Source: DASZTV01 sp035548125
Lineage (GTDB): Bacteria; Actinomycetota; Actinomycetes; JAFAQI01
Assembly (NCBI GenBank): GCA_035548125.1
Contig: DASZTV010000104.1
Span: 1 to 64,000 of the forward strand
Reading direction: 5' to 3'
Length of the DNA: 64,000 nt
Of the stretch, positions 17,170 through 25,280 are shown piece by piece (within the stretch, counting starts at the first letter, position 1; every line of letters starts with the position of its first letter). The position numbers and the translations under genes were made by a program. The notes below the pieces were generated by a model. That model searched no databases, was not told the origin of the DNA, and saw only the letters and a program-made list of their open reading frames with translations.

Positions 17170-17922
17170 ATGCAGTCCAACATCCGCGGTACCACGCTGC
17201 AGGTCGTCGAGTGCGTGCTCGGCCCCAACGAGTCGGTGGTCGGCGAGTCGGGTCGGATGACCTGGATGTCCGGCGACGTCACGATGACGACGTCGACTGC
17301 GTTCACCGGTGGCAGCAAGGGGGTGTGGGGCGCGGTGAAGCGCGCCGCCGGTGGTGCGACGATCTTCGCCAGCAACTTCCAGGCAGGGGCCGCGGGCGGC
17401 GTGGTCGCCTTCGCCTCCAACGTGCCGGGCCAGATCATGCCGGTCAGCATCACGCCCGGCAACGAGTACCTGGTGCACACCCACGGCTTCCTCGCCGGCA
17501 CGCCGGGCATCGAGCTCTCGACCGGGTTCCAGCAGACCCTCGGCGTCGGCATCTTCGGCGGCGAGGGCTTCACACTGCAGCGGCTGTCCGGCACCTCCGA
17601 GGCCTGGATCCAGCTGCAGGGGGAAGTCATCACCTACGACCTGCAACCCGGCCAGGTGCTGTTCGTACACCCCGGTCACGTCGGCATGTTCACCGGCGGG
17701 ATCCAGATGAAGATCACGACGATCCCCGGAATCAAGAACAAGTTCTTCGGCGGTGAGTTCTTCCTCTGCCAGATCACCGGACCCGGCAAGATCTGGCTGC
17801 AGTCGCTCACCCTGTCCGGGCTGGCCGCCGACCTGATTCCCTACCTGCCCGAGCAGGAGGCTGCGGCCGGCGGCGCGGGCGGGATCCTCGGCAGCGCCAT
17901 CACCGGCATCCTCAAGAGCTGA
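17170..17922 (+). CDS. AIM24 family protein
   Basis: This 250-residue beta-rich protein belongs to the AIM24 (TIGR00266/DUF124) family. It shows the N-terminal VVECVLGPNESVVGESGRMTWM element, the Gly-rich middle (FTGGSKGVWGAVKRAAGG) and the VITYDLQPGQVLFVHPGHVGMF element. Family members form double-stranded beta-helix-like trimers. The bacterial function is unknown, while the mitochondrial relative helps inner-membrane organisation. ATG 17170 has a strong GGGGG ribosome-binding site. It follows the fused transporter by 32 nt and is probably in the same operon. Confidence 0.88.
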   Translation: MQSNIRGTTLQVVECVLGPNESVVGESGRMTWMSGDVTMTTSTAFTGGSKGVWGAVKRAAGGATIFASNFQAGAAGGVVAFASNVPGQIMPVSITPGNEYLVHTHGFLAGTPGIELSTGFQQTLGVGIFGGEGFTLQRLSGTSEAWIQLQGEVITYDLQPGQVLFVHPGHVGMFTGGIQMKITTIPGIKNKFFGGEFFLCQITGPGKIWLQSLTLSGLAADLIPYLPEQEAAAGGAGGILGSAITGILKS

Positions 17923-17927
17923 CCCTC

Positions 17928-17951
17928 CCCGACGTCGCACACAACGTCGGG
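17928..17951 (+). terminator. Perfect 8-bp hairpin after the AIM24 gene
   Basis: CCCGACGT (17928-17935) pairs exactly with ACGTCGGG (17944-17951) around an 8-nt loop, beginning 6 nt after the AIM24 stop. No T-tract follows. It probably ends the cassette A transcript ahead of the convergent monooxygenase operon. Confidence 0.6.
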
Positions 17952-18015
17952 ACTGCCGTGCCTTCCTTCGTGTGCCGGTTGTCCGGTTCGAAGAGGGGCT
18001 TGTGCGCTACTTCGG

Positions 18016-19554
18016 TCAGGATGAAAAGGTGTAGTCGCTGAGCGGGAAGGACTTCGCCTCCCGGCGCGTGTTGTACGTCGAGGTCGGACGCAGGATCGCC
18101 GCCTCGCCCTGGTGGTTGAAGTAGTAGCTGCGCGCGGTCGAGCAGCTGCCGTTGTAGAAGACCGAGTCCCCGAGCAGACCGGTCATCCGCTCCAGGAACC
18201 GGTCGTTGGCCGCCTCGGTGACCTCGAAGGCGCTCGCGTGCCGGCGCTGCAGCTCTCCGAACAGGCGCGACATGTGCATCATCTGGTACTCGATCGTCGT
18301 GAAGTACGACAGGCCGCTGTAGGAGTACGGACTGGCCAGGATCAGGAAGTTGGGAAACAGCGGCACCGAGACGCCCTCGTACGCGCTGAACCGGTTGTCC
18401 CGCCACCACTTGCCGAGGTTTCGGCCTTCGCGACCGATGACCTCGAACGCCGGGAAGTTGACGTCCCAGATGTTGTAGCCGGTCGCGAGGACGAGCACAT
18501 CGATCTCGGTCTTGTTGCCGTCGGCGGTGACGATGCCGTCCGGATCGAAGTGGTCGATCGAGGTCGTCTCCAGGTGCACGTTCTCCCTTGTGAACGCCGG
18601 GTAGTAGTCGTTGGAGAACGTCGGGCGCTTGCAGCCGAAGTCGTAGTCCGGCGTCAGCTTCTTGCGCAGCTCCGGATCCTTGATGTGCTTGTAGAGGTTG
18701 CGGATCGCGAGGGTGCGCGCACGGTGGTTCAGCCGCTTGAGCCGGCGGTACTTCAGCACGCCCGCGACCATCAGCAGCTCGAGGAGCGACGTGCTCACCA
18801 GCCGGGCGGCGCGCTGCGTGGCGGGGATACGCGAGAACATCCGCTGCACGCGAGCCGGAATCGGGAAGTCGGTCTTCGCGGTCACCCAGATCGCGGTGCG
18901 CTGGTAGACGGTGAGGTCACCGGCGACCTTCGCGAGCTCCGGGATGAGCTGTACCGCGGTCGCGCCGGTGCCGATCACGGCGATCCGCTTGCCGGCCAGG
19001 TCGACATCGTCGTTCCACGCGGCGGTGTGCACGACGGTCCCGGCGAAGGAGTCGATCCCCGGGATCTCGGGCCGGAACGGCTGGGACAGGTAGCCGGTCG
19101 CAGTGACGAGGAACCGCGCCGTGATCGTCTCGCCGCCCGCAAGGTTGACGACCCAGAGTGAGTCCTCCTCGTCCCAGCGCGCGCCGTCGACGGCGGCGTT
19201 GAAACGCATGTGGCGGTGCAGGTCGTACTTGTCCGCGACATGGACGGCGTAGCGCTTGAGCTCGGCGCCTGGCGCGAACAACCGCGACCAGAACGGGTTC
19301 GGCTCGAAGGAGTAGGAGTAGGTCACCGACGGGATGTCGACGGCGAGTCCCGGATAGCGGTTGACGTGCCACGTGCCGCCGAGATCGTCCTCGCGCTCGA
19401 GGATCAAGATGTCGTCGTAACCCAGCCGCTTGAGCTGGATCGCGGCTCCCATGCCGCCGAAACCGGCACCGACGATGACCACCTCGTGCTGGGCCTTCTT
19501 GGAGCGAGCCGCCGCTTCGTTGCGGTACTCGCTCGCCGGCGTACGGGCGGTCAC
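18016..19554 (-). CDS. Flavin-dependent (Baeyer-Villiger-type) monooxygenase
   Basis: This 512-residue FAD/NADPH enzyme should insert oxygen into ketones or hydroxylate related substrates. Features in order are the FAD Rossmann motif VGAGFGGMG (near residue 30), EREDDLGGTWHVNRYPG, and the Baeyer-Villiger fingerprint FxGxxxHxxxW seen as FAGTVVHTAAW. Then come the NADPH motif GTGATAVQ and LATGY near the C-terminus. The start is GTG 19554, overlapping the stop of the upstream hydrolase gene by 4 nt (GTGA). The longer frame upstream is a shadow of that gene. With the TetR and ferritin-like genes it forms a three-gene operon. The substrate is unknown. Confidence 0.92.
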   Translation of the reverse strand: MTARTPASEYRNEAAARSKKAQHEVVIVGAGFGGMGAAIQLKRLGYDDILILEREDDLGGTWHVNRYPGLAVDIPSVTYSYSFEPNPFWSRLFAPGAELKRYAVHVADKYDLHRHMRFNAAVDGARWDEEDSLWVVNLAGGETITARFLVTATGYLSQPFRPEIPGIDSFAGTVVHTAAWNDDVDLAGKRIAVIGTGATAVQLIPELAKVAGDLTVYQRTAIWVTAKTDFPIPARVQRMFSRIPATQRAARLVSTSLLELLMVAGVLKYRRLKRLNHRARTLAIRNLYKHIKDPELRKKLTPDYDFGCKRPTFSNDYYPAFTRENVHLETTSIDHFDPDGIVTADGNKTEIDVLVLATGYNIWDVNFPAFEVIGREGRNLGKWWRDNRFSAYEGVSVPLFPNFLILASPYSYSGLSYFTTIEYQMMHMSRLFGELQRRHASAFEVTEAANDRFLERMTGLLGDSVFYNGSCSTARSYYFNHQGEAAILRPTSTYNTRREAKSFPLSDYTFSS

Positions 19555-20411
19555 TTGAGGTTCCCCACGAGCTGACCCTGCTCCCCGAACAGCTCCTGGG
19601 TCCAACGTTCTAGCAGCTCGGAGTTGTCGTGGTCGTTGGGGTGGAAGCCCTCGCGGTTGTAGTCCTTGATCGCCGCGACCATCTCCTTGCCGAGGAACGG
19701 CGAGCGTCGCAGTTCCTTGACGCTGCGGAAGAAGCGCACCGGGTGGTAGGTCGACTTGTCCGCGAGCATCGACAACAGCGTGTTGATGATCGTGCCGACC
19801 AGGAACGAGAACGTCATGAACCGCATCACGCGGATGCGCATCTTCTCGGTGCCGCCCATCGCGCGATAGACGTCGAACGCGACTGCCTTGTGCTCGGACT
19901 CCTCGAGCGCATGCCACAGCAGGACCTTGCGGACCTCTCCCTCACCGAGCTGGGCGCGGCACCGCTCGTCAGTCAGCAGCCGCTCGGCGAGCGTGGCGGT
20001 GTAGTGCTCGAGCGCCGAGGTGATCGCGAGCTGCACCATGTGCGGCATCTTGCGCTCGACCCGCGCGAGGTCGGCCTTGACCATGCGGTCGACCCGATGG
20101 GTCGGGTAGCCGAGCTCCTGCAGCCGGTCGTTCAGCGCGCGGTGCTCACGGCCGTGCATCGTCTCCTGGCCGGTGAAGCCCTTCACGGCCTCCGCCAGCT
20201 CTGGGTCCGTGATCTTGTCCGCGTAGTAGCGCACCGAACGTACGAAGAAGTCCTCGCCCTCGGGAAACATCGCGGAGAGCATCGCGACGACGTGGCTGAG
20301 GATCAGGTCGCCGTTGGCGTAGTGCCGTTCGACCGTCGCCGGGGTGTAGTCGAACTTCACCCGGCGGGTCTTCACCACCCGCTTGGGCGCCGGCATCGAC
20401 ATGACACTCAT
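19551..20411 (-). CDS. Predicted metal-dependent hydrolase (PF10118, ferritin-like)
   Basis: This 286-residue all-helical protein carries the metal-binding pairs of this family: FTGQETMHGREHRALN and LLWHALEESEHKAVAFDVY. These resemble the E/ExxH motifs of di-iron ferritin-like proteins. The family is labelled 'predicted metal-dependent hydrolase' but no activity is firmly established, and a di-iron oxygenase role is equally possible. It is encoded between a TetR repressor and a Baeyer-Villiger monooxygenase with 4-nt overlaps on both sides. That favours a shared oxidative pathway, perhaps for fatty or steroid-like compounds (inference). Confidence 0.85.
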   Translation of the reverse strand: MSVMSMPAPKRVVKTRRVKFDYTPATVERHYANGDLILSHVVAMLSAMFPEGEDFFVRSVRYYADKITDPELAEAVKGFTGQETMHGREHRALNDRLQELGYPTHRVDRMVKADLARVERKMPHMVQLAITSALEHYTATLAERLLTDERCRAQLGEGEVRKVLLWHALEESEHKAVAFDVYRAMGGTEKMRIRVMRFMTFSFLVGTIINTLLSMLADKSTYHPVRFFRSVKELRRSPFLGKEMVAAIKDYNREGFHPNDHDNSELLERWTQELFGEQGQLVGNLK

Positions 20412-21067
20412 GACTTGCTCCCCTGTTCGGTGGAGTGCAGCTGCTCGGTGGAGACCTGCATGTTCAAGGCAAGTACGCCGAGGAAGGCGCGCACCTGCGC
20501 GGCGTGGTCAGACGCCTCCTTGCCGGCGATCGCGGACAACGCGAGCCCGGCATAGAGGGCGTGGAGCGAGCGCAGCGCCTCTTCGATGTAGGGCAGCTGC
20601 GCCAGGTCGGGGAAGTACTCGAGCACCATCTCCGCGGTGATCGCGGCGATCTGCTCCTCCATGCGCGTGAGCACGACCTTGAGCTCCGGGTAGGCACGCG
20701 ACGCCACAGTGAGCTCGATCAGCGCGAGGCCCGTCGGGTCGTCGTAGAACGACCACAGGACAGCGAGCGCCTCGTCGGGCGTACGACGCTCGGGCTCGAC
20801 CGCTGAAAGCCGCTCGCGGAACTCGACGCCGCGAAGATCGACCAGGCGCTCGGCGGCTGCGGTGACGAGCTCGGCCTTGGTCGGGAAGTGGTGGGCGAGC
20901 GCACCGCGGGAGACCCGCGCGCGGCGCACGACGTCGTTGGTGGACATCCGGCCGTAGCCGGTCTCCGCGAGGCACTCGATGGTCGCGGACAGCAGCCGGG
21001 CACGCATCGTCTCCGCGCGCTCTGCCTGCGAACGGCGCTGCGGAGGCGGTGCGGGACGCCTGGACAT
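20408..21067 (-). CDS. TetR-family repressor of the monooxygenase operon
   Basis: This 219-residue protein has an N-terminal TetR helix-turn-helix (RLLSATIECLAETGYGRMSTNDVVRRARVSRGALAHHFPTKAELV in overlapping parts, residues ~20-65) and a helical ligand domain. ATG 21067 was chosen; the open frame upstream passes through the promoter. It overlaps the downstream hydrolase gene by 4 nt. A palindrome covering its own -35 element indicates autorepression, and the same site may affect the divergent peptidase gene. The inducer is probably a substrate of the monooxygenase (inference). Confidence 0.92.
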   Translation of the reverse strand: MSRRPAPPPQRRSQAERAETMRARLLSATIECLAETGYGRMSTNDVVRRARVSRGALAHHFPTKAELVTAAAERLVDLRGVEFRERLSAVEPERRTPDEALAVLWSFYDDPTGLALIELTVASRAYPELKVVLTRMEEQIAAITAEMVLEYFPDLAQLPYIEEALRSLHALYAGLALSAIAGKEASDHAAQVRAFLGVLALNMQVSTEQLHSTEQGSKS

Positions 21068-21074
21068 ACCTAGG

Positions 21075-21108
21075 ACGGTACGCAAGAAATAACAAACAGG
21101 CAAGCCTG
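21075..21108 (-). promoter_or_regulatory. TetR promoter with overlapping operator
   Basis: On the minus strand TTGCCT (21103-21098), a 17-nt spacer and TACCGT (21080-21075) form a promoter, with the start codon 7 nt further. The perfect inverted repeat CAGGC-AA-GCCTG (21097-21108) covers the -35. This is the expected place for TetR autorepression in the intergenic region shared with the divergent peptidase gene. Confidence 0.7.
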
Positions 21109-21149
21109 CCTTTAAGTGGCGTACGTCACGTCGGGTGCAGGATGGGCGG

Positions 21150-22376
21150 ATGGACAGCGCAGAACGACTCACCAAGTACGCCGAGGTCATCGTCCGCGTC
21201 GGGGCCAATGTGCAGCCGGAGCAGCTCGTCTTCGTACGGGCGGACGTGGCCATGGCAGACGTCGCCCGAGCGGTGGCTGAGCAGGCCTGGCTGGCCGGCG
21301 CCAAACGGGTGTTCGTGGAGTACGGCGACGTCCACGTCCGCCATGCGGCGCTGAAGCACGCTCCTATGGACGGGCTGACCACCTCCACCGACTGGGAGCT
21401 GGAGAAGGCGCGCTCGCTGGACAGCGGTGACGTGGCGAACATCGCGCTCACCGGCAATCCGGCGCCGCACCTGTTCGATGGCATTGCGCCGGATCGGCTC
21501 GCGGCGATGCCGCTCGAGCTGACCACCCTGTCCCGCACCGCGGTCGGCAAGAACAACCTCGCCTGGACCGTGGCCGCCGCGCCCAATGCGGGATGGGCTG
21601 AGCAGATCTTCGGTGAGCCCGACGTCGAGCGACTGTGGGAGGCCGTCGCGATCGCGTTCCGTCTCGACGAGCCGGATGTCGTCGCGGCCTGGCGCGAGCA
21701 TCATCGGCGGCTGACCCAGCGTGCGGGTGCGGTGACGGCGCTCGGGCTCGACGCCGTCCGCTACCACGGCAACGACACCGATCTCACTGTCGGACTGGTC
21801 GCAGCCAACGTCTGGACCGGCGGCGGCCTCACGACGAACCGCGGTGTCGAGACCATGCCCAACTTGCCGACCGAAGAGGTCTTCACCAGCCCGGACCGCA
21901 ACCGCGCCGATGGCCGGATCCGGCTGACCCGGCCGTTGGTCATGCCGCGAACCGGAGCGTTCGTCGACGGCCTGGTCGTGGACTTCGAAGGCGGCCGCGT
22001 CGTCAACGTGAGCGCAGAGAAGGGCGAGGACGCCGTGCGTGCCGAACACGACACCGACGAGGGTGCGCGGTCCCTCGGCGAGGTTGCTCTGGTCGACCGT
22101 GACTCGCGGGTTCGCTCAGCCGGCGTGATCTTCCACGACACGTTGTACGACGAGAACGCCGGCTCGCACATCGCGTGGGGTCAGAGCTTCCCCTACGCCG
22201 TGCCCGACGGCCTGCAGAAGACTCCTGAGGAGCTCTACGACCTGGGCCTCAACCGATCGGTCGTGCACACGGACGTCGTGGTCGGCGGACCGGGAGTCGA
22301 CGTCGACGGCATCAAGGCCGACGGCACCGTCGTACCCCTCATCACCAACGACGAGTGGGTGTTGCCCGTCAGCTAG
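21150..22376 (+). CDS. M29-family aminopeptidase
   Basis: This 408-residue metallopeptidase is related to thermophilic aminopeptidases (AmpS/AmpT/PepS) that release N-terminal residues in the cytoplasm using a two-metal centre. Family markers are the N-terminal LTKYAEVIVRVGANVQPEQLV, the glutamate motif NLPTEEVFTSPDRNRADG, and the C-terminal metal-binding FHDTLYDENAGSHIAWG. ATG 21150 was chosen over GTG 21135. It is divergent from the TetR operon. The end overlaps the convergent methyltransferase gene by 8 nt. Confidence 0.92.
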   Translation: MDSAERLTKYAEVIVRVGANVQPEQLVFVRADVAMADVARAVAEQAWLAGAKRVFVEYGDVHVRHAALKHAPMDGLTTSTDWELEKARSLDSGDVANIALTGNPAPHLFDGIAPDRLAAMPLELTTLSRTAVGKNNLAWTVAAAPNAGWAEQIFGEPDVERLWEAVAIAFRLDEPDVVAAWREHHRRLTQRAGAVTALGLDAVRYHGNDTDLTVGLVAANVWTGGGLTTNRGVETMPNLPTEEVFTSPDRNRADGRIRLTRPLVMPRTGAFVDGLVVDFEGGRVVNVSAEKGEDAVRAEHDTDEGARSLGEVALVDRDSRVRSAGVIFHDTLYDENAGSHIAWGQSFPYAVPDGLQKTPEELYDLGLNRSVVHTDVVVGGPGVDVDGIKADGTVVPLITNDEWVLPVS

Positions 22377-23379
22377 CGGGTTTGCGGAGGGTGGCGATCA
22401 TGCTGCCGGTCATGCCGGTCGTCTTGCGCACGACCGAGTCGAGCACCGTGAAGGTGCCCTGAAGCAGGAAGCTGCGCGGTCCGCCGTAGAAGATTGACAC
22501 CGGCGGGAAGACCGCGTCGACCCACTTCGCCTCGGGGAAGCGGTCACGCAGCGCGGAGTGCATCGTCCACGTCCAGAAGACCGGGTTGAGCTCGTACTCG
22601 ACCGCCACGCATTCCAGCCCGACGTGCTCGGCGACCTTGCGCATCGACTCGGCGTCGAAGAACCACCAGTGCCGCGGGAAGTGGTTGCCGCCCCAGTGGC
22701 CACGGAACTTCTGCGCGTCCTTGGACCCGAAGTCCGGGGTCGCTGCGAGGAAGACGCCGCCGGGGCGCAGCAGCTCGGCCGCGTTGCGGGTGAAGACGAC
22801 CGGGTCCTCGACGTGCTCGATGACGTGGCGCGCCACGACGATGTCGAAGTACTCCTTCGGCAGGTCGTTCTTGTTCTCGAACGCGCCTTGCACGGTCTTG
22901 TGCCCCGCCTGCTCGGCGATCGCGAGCGCGTCGGCGTTGATGTCCAGACCCCAGGTCTCGACGATGCCCTTCGGGCGGCTGGCGCGGTAGTAGTCGAGAA
23001 TCCGGCCGTCACCGCAGCCGACGTCGAGCAGCCGCACCTGCTTGCCCTCGGGAATGTCAGCGCGCTGCATCGCGGTCGTGAGCACCCGGTTCGTGTACTT
23101 CAGCGACACCTTCTCCTTGGCGCTGAGGGTGCCGTCCGACCGGCGGTCGTTGACCATGTTGTAGCTGTAGTAGGTCGGTGGGTAGATCGTGTCGAGCTCG
23201 CTGACGTCCGGGCACGGGTCGAGGCGGCCGAGGCCGCAGGTGTCGCACTTCACGACCGAGAACGTCGCGTCGGTCGTGTCGGTGTACTCGTGCTCGTGCC
23301 CGCTCCACAGCACCGTCGCCTCGGTGTTGCCGCACAGCGCACACGGCCGGCGAACGGTACGGATGTCGTGGGTGGTCAA
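22369..23379 (-). CDS. Class I SAM-dependent methyltransferase with N-terminal zinc-binding domain
   Basis: This 336-residue protein begins with two CxxC pairs (PCALCGN and KCDTCGLG), a putative zinc-binding module. A Rossmann methyltransferase domain follows, with SAM motif LLDVGCGDGRIL, acidic strand end WGLDINADAL, and RHVIEHVEDP. The most likely start is TTG at 23377-23379, overlapping the stop of the desaturase gene by 4 nt (TTGA). The open frame continues upstream but is antisense-like shadow of the desaturase. Pairing with a fatty-acid desaturase suggests methylation of an unsaturated lipid or of a lipid-linked sugar. The sequence alone does not show cyclopropane-synthase features. Confidence 0.85.
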   Translation of the reverse strand: MTTHDIRTVRRPCALCGNTEATVLWSGHEHEYTDTTDATFSVVKCDTCGLGRLDPCPDVSELDTIYPPTYYSYNMVNDRRSDGTLSAKEKVSLKYTNRVLTTAMQRADIPEGKQVRLLDVGCGDGRILDYYRASRPKGIVETWGLDINADALAIAEQAGHKTVQGAFENKNDLPKEYFDIVVARHVIEHVEDPVVFTRNAAELLRPGGVFLAATPDFGSKDAQKFRGHWGGNHFPRHWWFFDAESMRKVAEHVGLECVAVEYELNPVFWTWTMHSALRDRFPEAKWVDAVFPPVSIFYGGPRSFLLQGTFTVLDSVVRKTTGMTGSMIATLRKPAS

Positions 23380-24323
23380 GGCAGCGACTTCAGGTGCTTG
23401 ATCAGCGCGCCCGTGTAGGAGCGGCGGATCAGCCGGTCGGGGCTGTCGCTGCGTGCGGCCAGCCGGCGCGACGCCTCGGGCAGCCGCCGCGCCGGGATCC
23501 ACGGGAACAGGTGGTGCTCGGCGTGCCAGTTCATGTTGTACGGCGACAGGTTCGGTCCCTCGATCGCGTTGGCGTCGACGGAGACGCGTCGGTCCGGGTA
23601 GGCCTCCAGCTCCTCGCCGACCAGCGCGTGGTCGACGTAGTTGCGCGTGACGACGACGCCGGAGGTCCACGAGACGAGCGGAGCGAGCCACAGCAGCGGG
23701 TAGGTCCACCACGAGGTGAACTTCGTGAAGATGCCCCAGAGCCCGAGCTGCACCAGCGCGAGGTCGCGCTTGTCCTTCTTCGAGTCCTCGGGGTCGACCC
23801 AGGTCCAGCCCTCGCGGCGCTTGAGCAGCTTGACGGCGTAGATGCCGCTGAACGCCTCGGCGAGGTGACGGATCAGCCCCGTACGGGTGTCGAGGTGCTC
23901 GCCCTTGTGCAGGTAGCCGTCCGGGTCGTCGGGCGTGTTGAGCAGCCGGTGATGCCGCAGGTGCTGCGCGCGGGTCGAGCGGAAGCCGGAGCCGCAGGGT
24001 GCGGCCGCAGCGACCAGGCCGACGGTGTCGTTGACCTTGCGGTTGCGGAACAGCGACCGGTGCAGCGCGTCGTGCTCGACGTTGAGGAAGGCCTGCTGGC
24101 GGCTGGCGATGACGACCATCGCGGCAGCAGCCGCCGCCGGGGTGCGCTTCTTCCAGAAGAACGCCACCGATCCGGCGATAGCAGCCCATGACAGCGCGAC
24201 GTAGCCGGCGTTCCACAGCTCGTCGGAGCGATCCACCCGCAGATCGTGGAAGTCGCGGCGCAGGCTCGGGCCCGACGCCTCCGGCGACGGGTCGACAGGG
24301 AGCTCGGCGGGGAGTGCGACCAC
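23376..24323 (-). CDS. Membrane fatty-acid desaturase-type protein
   Basis: This 315-residue di-iron membrane enzyme has the three histidine boxes of the desaturase superfamily: EHDALHR, QHLRHHRLLNTPDDPDG, and NMNWHAEHHLFPWIP. About four hydrophobic segments are arranged in two pairs. It should introduce a double bond or hydroxyl into an acyl or carotenoid-like lipid. The HAEHH box and short length resemble bacterial acyl-lipid desaturases. The start is GTG 24323. There is no ribosome-binding site and a -10-like TAACCT lies exactly 6 nt upstream, so the message is probably leaderless. The methyltransferase follows with a 4-nt overlap. Confidence 0.88.
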   Translation of the reverse strand: MVALPAELPVDPSPEASGPSLRRDFHDLRVDRSDELWNAGYVALSWAAIAGSVAFFWKKRTPAAAAAAMVVIASRQQAFLNVEHDALHRSLFRNRKVNDTVGLVAAAAPCGSGFRSTRAQHLRHHRLLNTPDDPDGYLHKGEHLDTRTGLIRHLAEAFSGIYAVKLLKRREGWTWVDPEDSKKDKRDLALVQLGLWGIFTKFTSWWTYPLLWLAPLVSWTSGVVVTRNYVDHALVGEELEAYPDRRVSVDANAIEGPNLSPYNMNWHAEHHLFPWIPARRLPEASRRLAARSDSPDRLIRRSYTGALIKHLKSLP

Positions 24324-24402
24324 GCGAAGAGGTTAGCAACCGCACGCACCTCGCGGGCGCAGATATTGTCATGCGAACTGACAGATGATAGGAACTCGCG
24401 CT

Positions 24403-25278
24403 ATGACCTCGGAGTGGACGGCGCTGTCGGCGCGAGCGTCGTTCGCCTCTCACCGGCTGATCGGCTGGATCTACTGGGATCCCGGCGCGCTCGAGCGCTA
24501 CGCCGCTCTCGGCATCGAGATGGGTGGCGTCAGCTACATCACGAGCCGATCCGCGCCGCTGGCGCCAGCAGGAGCGCAGGTGGTCGCGGCGACGTTCTAC
24601 TCGATCTCGCCGGAGTTCATCGCCGCGGCCCTGCAGATCACCGAGCAGCACACGACGTACGACGCGATGATCGCGGCGCGCAACGACGCGGTCGTCGAAG
24701 GGCTGCGCTCCTACGTCCCCGAGATCTGCGACGGGCTCGCCGCGCTGGCCGATCCGCTGTGGGTGGCGGCGGATGCACTGCCGGTCTCCGGACGCGCGCT
24801 GTTCGCGGCGCACCGCCAGCAACCCCGTCCCGCTGACCTGCTGCTGTCGGCGTGGCTCGCGGTCAACTGCATCCGCGAGTGGCGGGGCGACACCCACTTC
24901 GCGGTGCTCGCATCGGAAGACATCTCCTCGACGCAGGCCGGTCTGCTGCATAACGCCTACCTCAACTACCCGAAGGACTGGATCCCGCGCAGCCGGGGTT
25001 CCGACGACGACGCGCTGGAGGCGGCGTACGCAGATCTCGAGGCGCGCGGGCTCGCGGCCGACGGTGTGGTGAACGACGCCGGGCTGGCGCTGCGTGAGCA
25101 CATCGAGCAGCGGACCGACGCGCTGTGCGAACGAGCCTGGCGCACCCTCGGTCTCGAACTGACGACGGAGTTCCTCTCGCTCGTCGAGCCGGTGGGTGAT
25201 CGGCTCCTCGCGCGAATCGACGAGACTGCAGGCACCGAGTGGATGCCGGCTGCACGACAGCGCCGGGGAACGGAGTAA
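24403..25278 (+). CDS. SCO6745 family protein
   Basis: This 291-residue protein matches the actinobacterial SCO6745 family (also described as helix-turn-helix-like), with its ALGIEMGGVSYITSRSAPLAPAGAQVV and VNCIREWRGDTHFAVLASEDI regions. It is alpha-helical and lacks signal or membrane segments. Its function is unknown. ATG 24403 was chosen because AGGAA lies 8 nt upstream; an in-frame ATG at 24385 is the alternative. The MBL hydrolase gene starts 2 nt after its stop, so the two are coupled. A TGTCA-N7-TGACA repeat (24367-24383) lies in its promoter region. Confidence 0.82.
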   Translation: MTSEWTALSARASFASHRLIGWIYWDPGALERYAALGIEMGGVSYITSRSAPLAPAGAQVVAATFYSISPEFIAAALQITEQHTTYDAMIAARNDAVVEGLRSYVPEICDGLAALADPLWVAADALPVSGRALFAAHRQQPRPADLLLSAWLAVNCIREWRGDTHFAVLASEDISSTQAGLLHNAYLNYPKDWIPRSRGSDDDALEAAYADLEARGLAADGVVNDAGLALREHIEQRTDALCERAWRTLGLELTTEFLSLVEPVGDRLLARIDETAGTEWMPAARQRRGTE

Positions 25279-25280
25279 CC

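Noticed and set aside
24367..24383. TGTCA-N7-TGACA repeat before the SCO6745-like gene as a binding site for the TetR at 43.9 kb
   Set aside because: The half-sites are in the opposite order to the 44.6-kb operator, and short 5-bp arms arise often by chance.
23380..25101. Upstream extension of the methyltransferase frame to 910 codons
   Set aside because: It crosses the desaturase gene and its promoter in a different frame. The methyltransferase begins with its CxxC domain right at the desaturase stop.
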